DNA from: an uncultured Pelagibacteraceae bacterium
GTDB lineage: Bacteria; Pseudomonadota; Alphaproteobacteria; Pelagibacterales; Pelagibacteraceae
Direction: 5' to 3'
Assembly (NCBI GenBank): GCA_902564785.1
Contig: CACFCI010000006.1
Location: forward strand, 1-42,310
DNA: 42,310 nt
Below the pieces are notes generated by a model. That model was not told the DNA's origin and did no database searches. It saw nothing but the letters and a program-made list of their open reading frames with translations. The translations under genes were made by a program, and so were the position numbers. This document shows positions 41,553-42,310 of this stretch, in pieces (position 1 is the stretch's first letter; every line of letters starts with the position of its first letter).

Positions 41553-42226
41553 AATATTTTTTTAAATTCTTCTAAACTTATAATTCTCATATATTCTTTA
41601 TAATTATTGTAATAATCTTTAAATTTAAGTTTATTAATTGGCTTATCCAATTTAAGAATAGAGGTATTTTTTTTCTTTGAGATGACACCTATTCCTTGAT
41701 CTATTTCACAAGTGTAAATTTCTAAATTTTCTTGTTGTCTTAAATCAACTATTGCTTTCCACACATTACCGTTCCACTGCATCTTGTATCTTGGTACAGC
41801 TTGTTTCCCTAAGCTATCTGGCATGCAATCATGGACTAATATTATTCCTTCATCTAATAAAAAATTAACAGAATTAAGTATGTCTCTTTTTACTTGTTCA
41901 TAGGTGTGCAGACCATCTATAAAAACAATGTCGAAACTAGATTTATTTTCTTTGAAAAAATCATCACTTGTTTTTCTTACATTCCCTCCACTTACTGGAT
42001 CAACACCAATTTTATTATCAATATTTACTTTGGAAAATAATTGATTTTTATCACATCCTATTTCTAGATAATTTTTATAATTATTTTTTTTAATTAAATA
42101 TTCAATTAAATCCCATCTGTAAAAATTTTCTGTAAAGTTGTAATTTAATTTTCCTTTAAAATTTTCGATAAAGAGTTTGTAATAAATTTTTCTAAATATT
42201 TTTGTAAATTTATTTAGTTTTTCCAT
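41549..42226 (-). CDS. Class I SAM-dependent methyltransferase (Methyltransf_24-like)
   Basis: A 225-residue protein with the SAM-binding motif YLEIGCDKNQLFSKV (about 54-68), an acidic residue at the end of strand 2 (GVDPVSGG), and the post-motif SFDIVFIDGLHTYEQVKRDI with GIILVHDCMPDS. These are typical of the Methyltransf_24 group found in surface-polysaccharide gene clusters, where they methylate sugars or glycolipids. The acceptor is unknown. A minus-strand gene ends 9 bases upstream of its start, so it probably belongs to a longer polysaccharide operon that continues beyond the window. Confidence 0.8.
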   Translation of the reverse strand: MEKLNKFTKIFRKIYYKLFIENFKGKLNYNFTENFYRWDLIEYLIKKNNYKNYLEIGCDKNQLFSKVNIDNKIGVDPVSGGNVRKTSDDFFKENKSSFDIVFIDGLHTYEQVKRDILNSVNFLLDEGIILVHDCMPDSLGKQAVPRYKMQWNGNVWKAIVDLRQQENLEIYTCEIDQGIGVISKKKNTSILKLDKPINKLKFKDYYNNYKEYMRIISLEEFKKIF

Positions 42227-42235
42227 AATTAAAAA

Positions 42236-42310
42236 TTAATGACCTGGAAATTCAATTAAGTTTTCAACATTATAACCTTTTTTGACTAAATTATCTGATC
42301 CATTTAAGTC
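42236..42310 (-). CDS. C-terminal end of a gene continuing beyond the window
   Basis: The minus strand is open from the window edge to a TAA at 42236-42238, giving 24 C-terminal residues ending NLIEFPGH. It is 9 bases upstream of the methyltransferase start and in the same direction. No family can be named from this fragment. The position suggests another surface-polysaccharide gene. Confidence 0.5.
   Translation of the reverse strand, partial: DLNGSDNLVKKGYNVENLIEFPGH

Noticed and set aside
1..42310. CRISPR arrays, insertion sequences, prophage genes, rRNA
   Set aside because: No regularly spaced repeats, transposase or phage-type proteins, or rRNA sequence were found on reading both strands.

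Overview
The window looks like a free-living marine alphaproteobacterium of the SAR11 clade (Candidatus Pelagibacter or a close relative). The evidence is a strongly AT-rich sequence (I judge the GC near 30% by eye), Lys/Asn/Ile-rich proteins, very short intergenic gaps, many 1-11 bp gene overlaps, and a gene set dominated by high-affinity ABC uptake systems with a specialised catabolism of small organic compounds. No stretch above 300 bases lacks a gene; the largest gaps are about 140-180 bp and lie between divergent or newly starting operons. I see no insertion sequence, phage gene, CRISPR array or rRNA.

Region 1 (1-8.1 kb): the tail of an inositol-monophosphatase/histidinol-phosphatase-like gene, DUF924 and DUF952 genes, then ten small genes on the minus strand (5442 down to 1656). 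These encode two secreted proteins, two dimeric alpha/beta-barrel-like proteins, a cupin, an NTF2-like protein, a DsbA/HCCA-isomerase-like protein, and a pair of SMR-like membrane proteins around a DUF2798 gene. A membrane protein, the cysE-cysK cysteine synthesis pair and a VOC protein follow.

Region 2 (8.1-15 kb): a LysE/ArgO-type exporter and a complete CUT1 sugar ABC transporter (ATPase, binding protein, two permeases) ending in a GH63-like glycoside hydrolase. This suggests import and hydrolysis of a small glucoside such as a glucosylglycerate- or mannosylglycerate-type solute. A palindromic operator candidate lies before the binding-protein gene and a strong hairpin after it.

Region 3 (15-31.2 kb): two catabolic uptake modules. 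A minus-strand operon combines an Fe3+/aminoethylphosphonate-type ABC transporter, a phosphotransacetylase and a HisD-family dehydrogenase resembling sulfopropanediol dehydrogenase. It is flanked by a BASS-family transporter, a regulator with two helix-turn-helix domains, a small single-TM protein and an Ldh2-family dehydrogenase. Next comes a taurine-type ABC transporter (tauABC-like, with a greatly enlarged permease) divergent from a class III aminotransferase and alanine dehydrogenase. Together these fit import of taurine or related organosulfonates, transamination to pyruvate with alanine dehydrogenase recycling the amino group, and conversion of acetyl phosphate to acetyl-CoA. The sulfonate-cleaving enzyme (Xsc, SuyAB) is not in the window.

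Region 4 (31.2-42.3 kb): cell-surface and housekeeping genes mixed. A WecG/TagA glycosyltransferase and a plant-like GDP-mannose 3,5-epimerase come first, then a dimethylglycine/sarcosine dehydrogenase-type enzyme, a second small single-TM protein resembling the first, a tRNA-Met(CAU), a purine phosphoribosyltransferase and GMP reductase (guaC). The window ends in a dTDP-rhamnose operon (rmlBACD), a family 2 glycosyltransferase, a methyltransferase and the end of one more gene, which looks like the edge of a surface-polysaccharide variable region.
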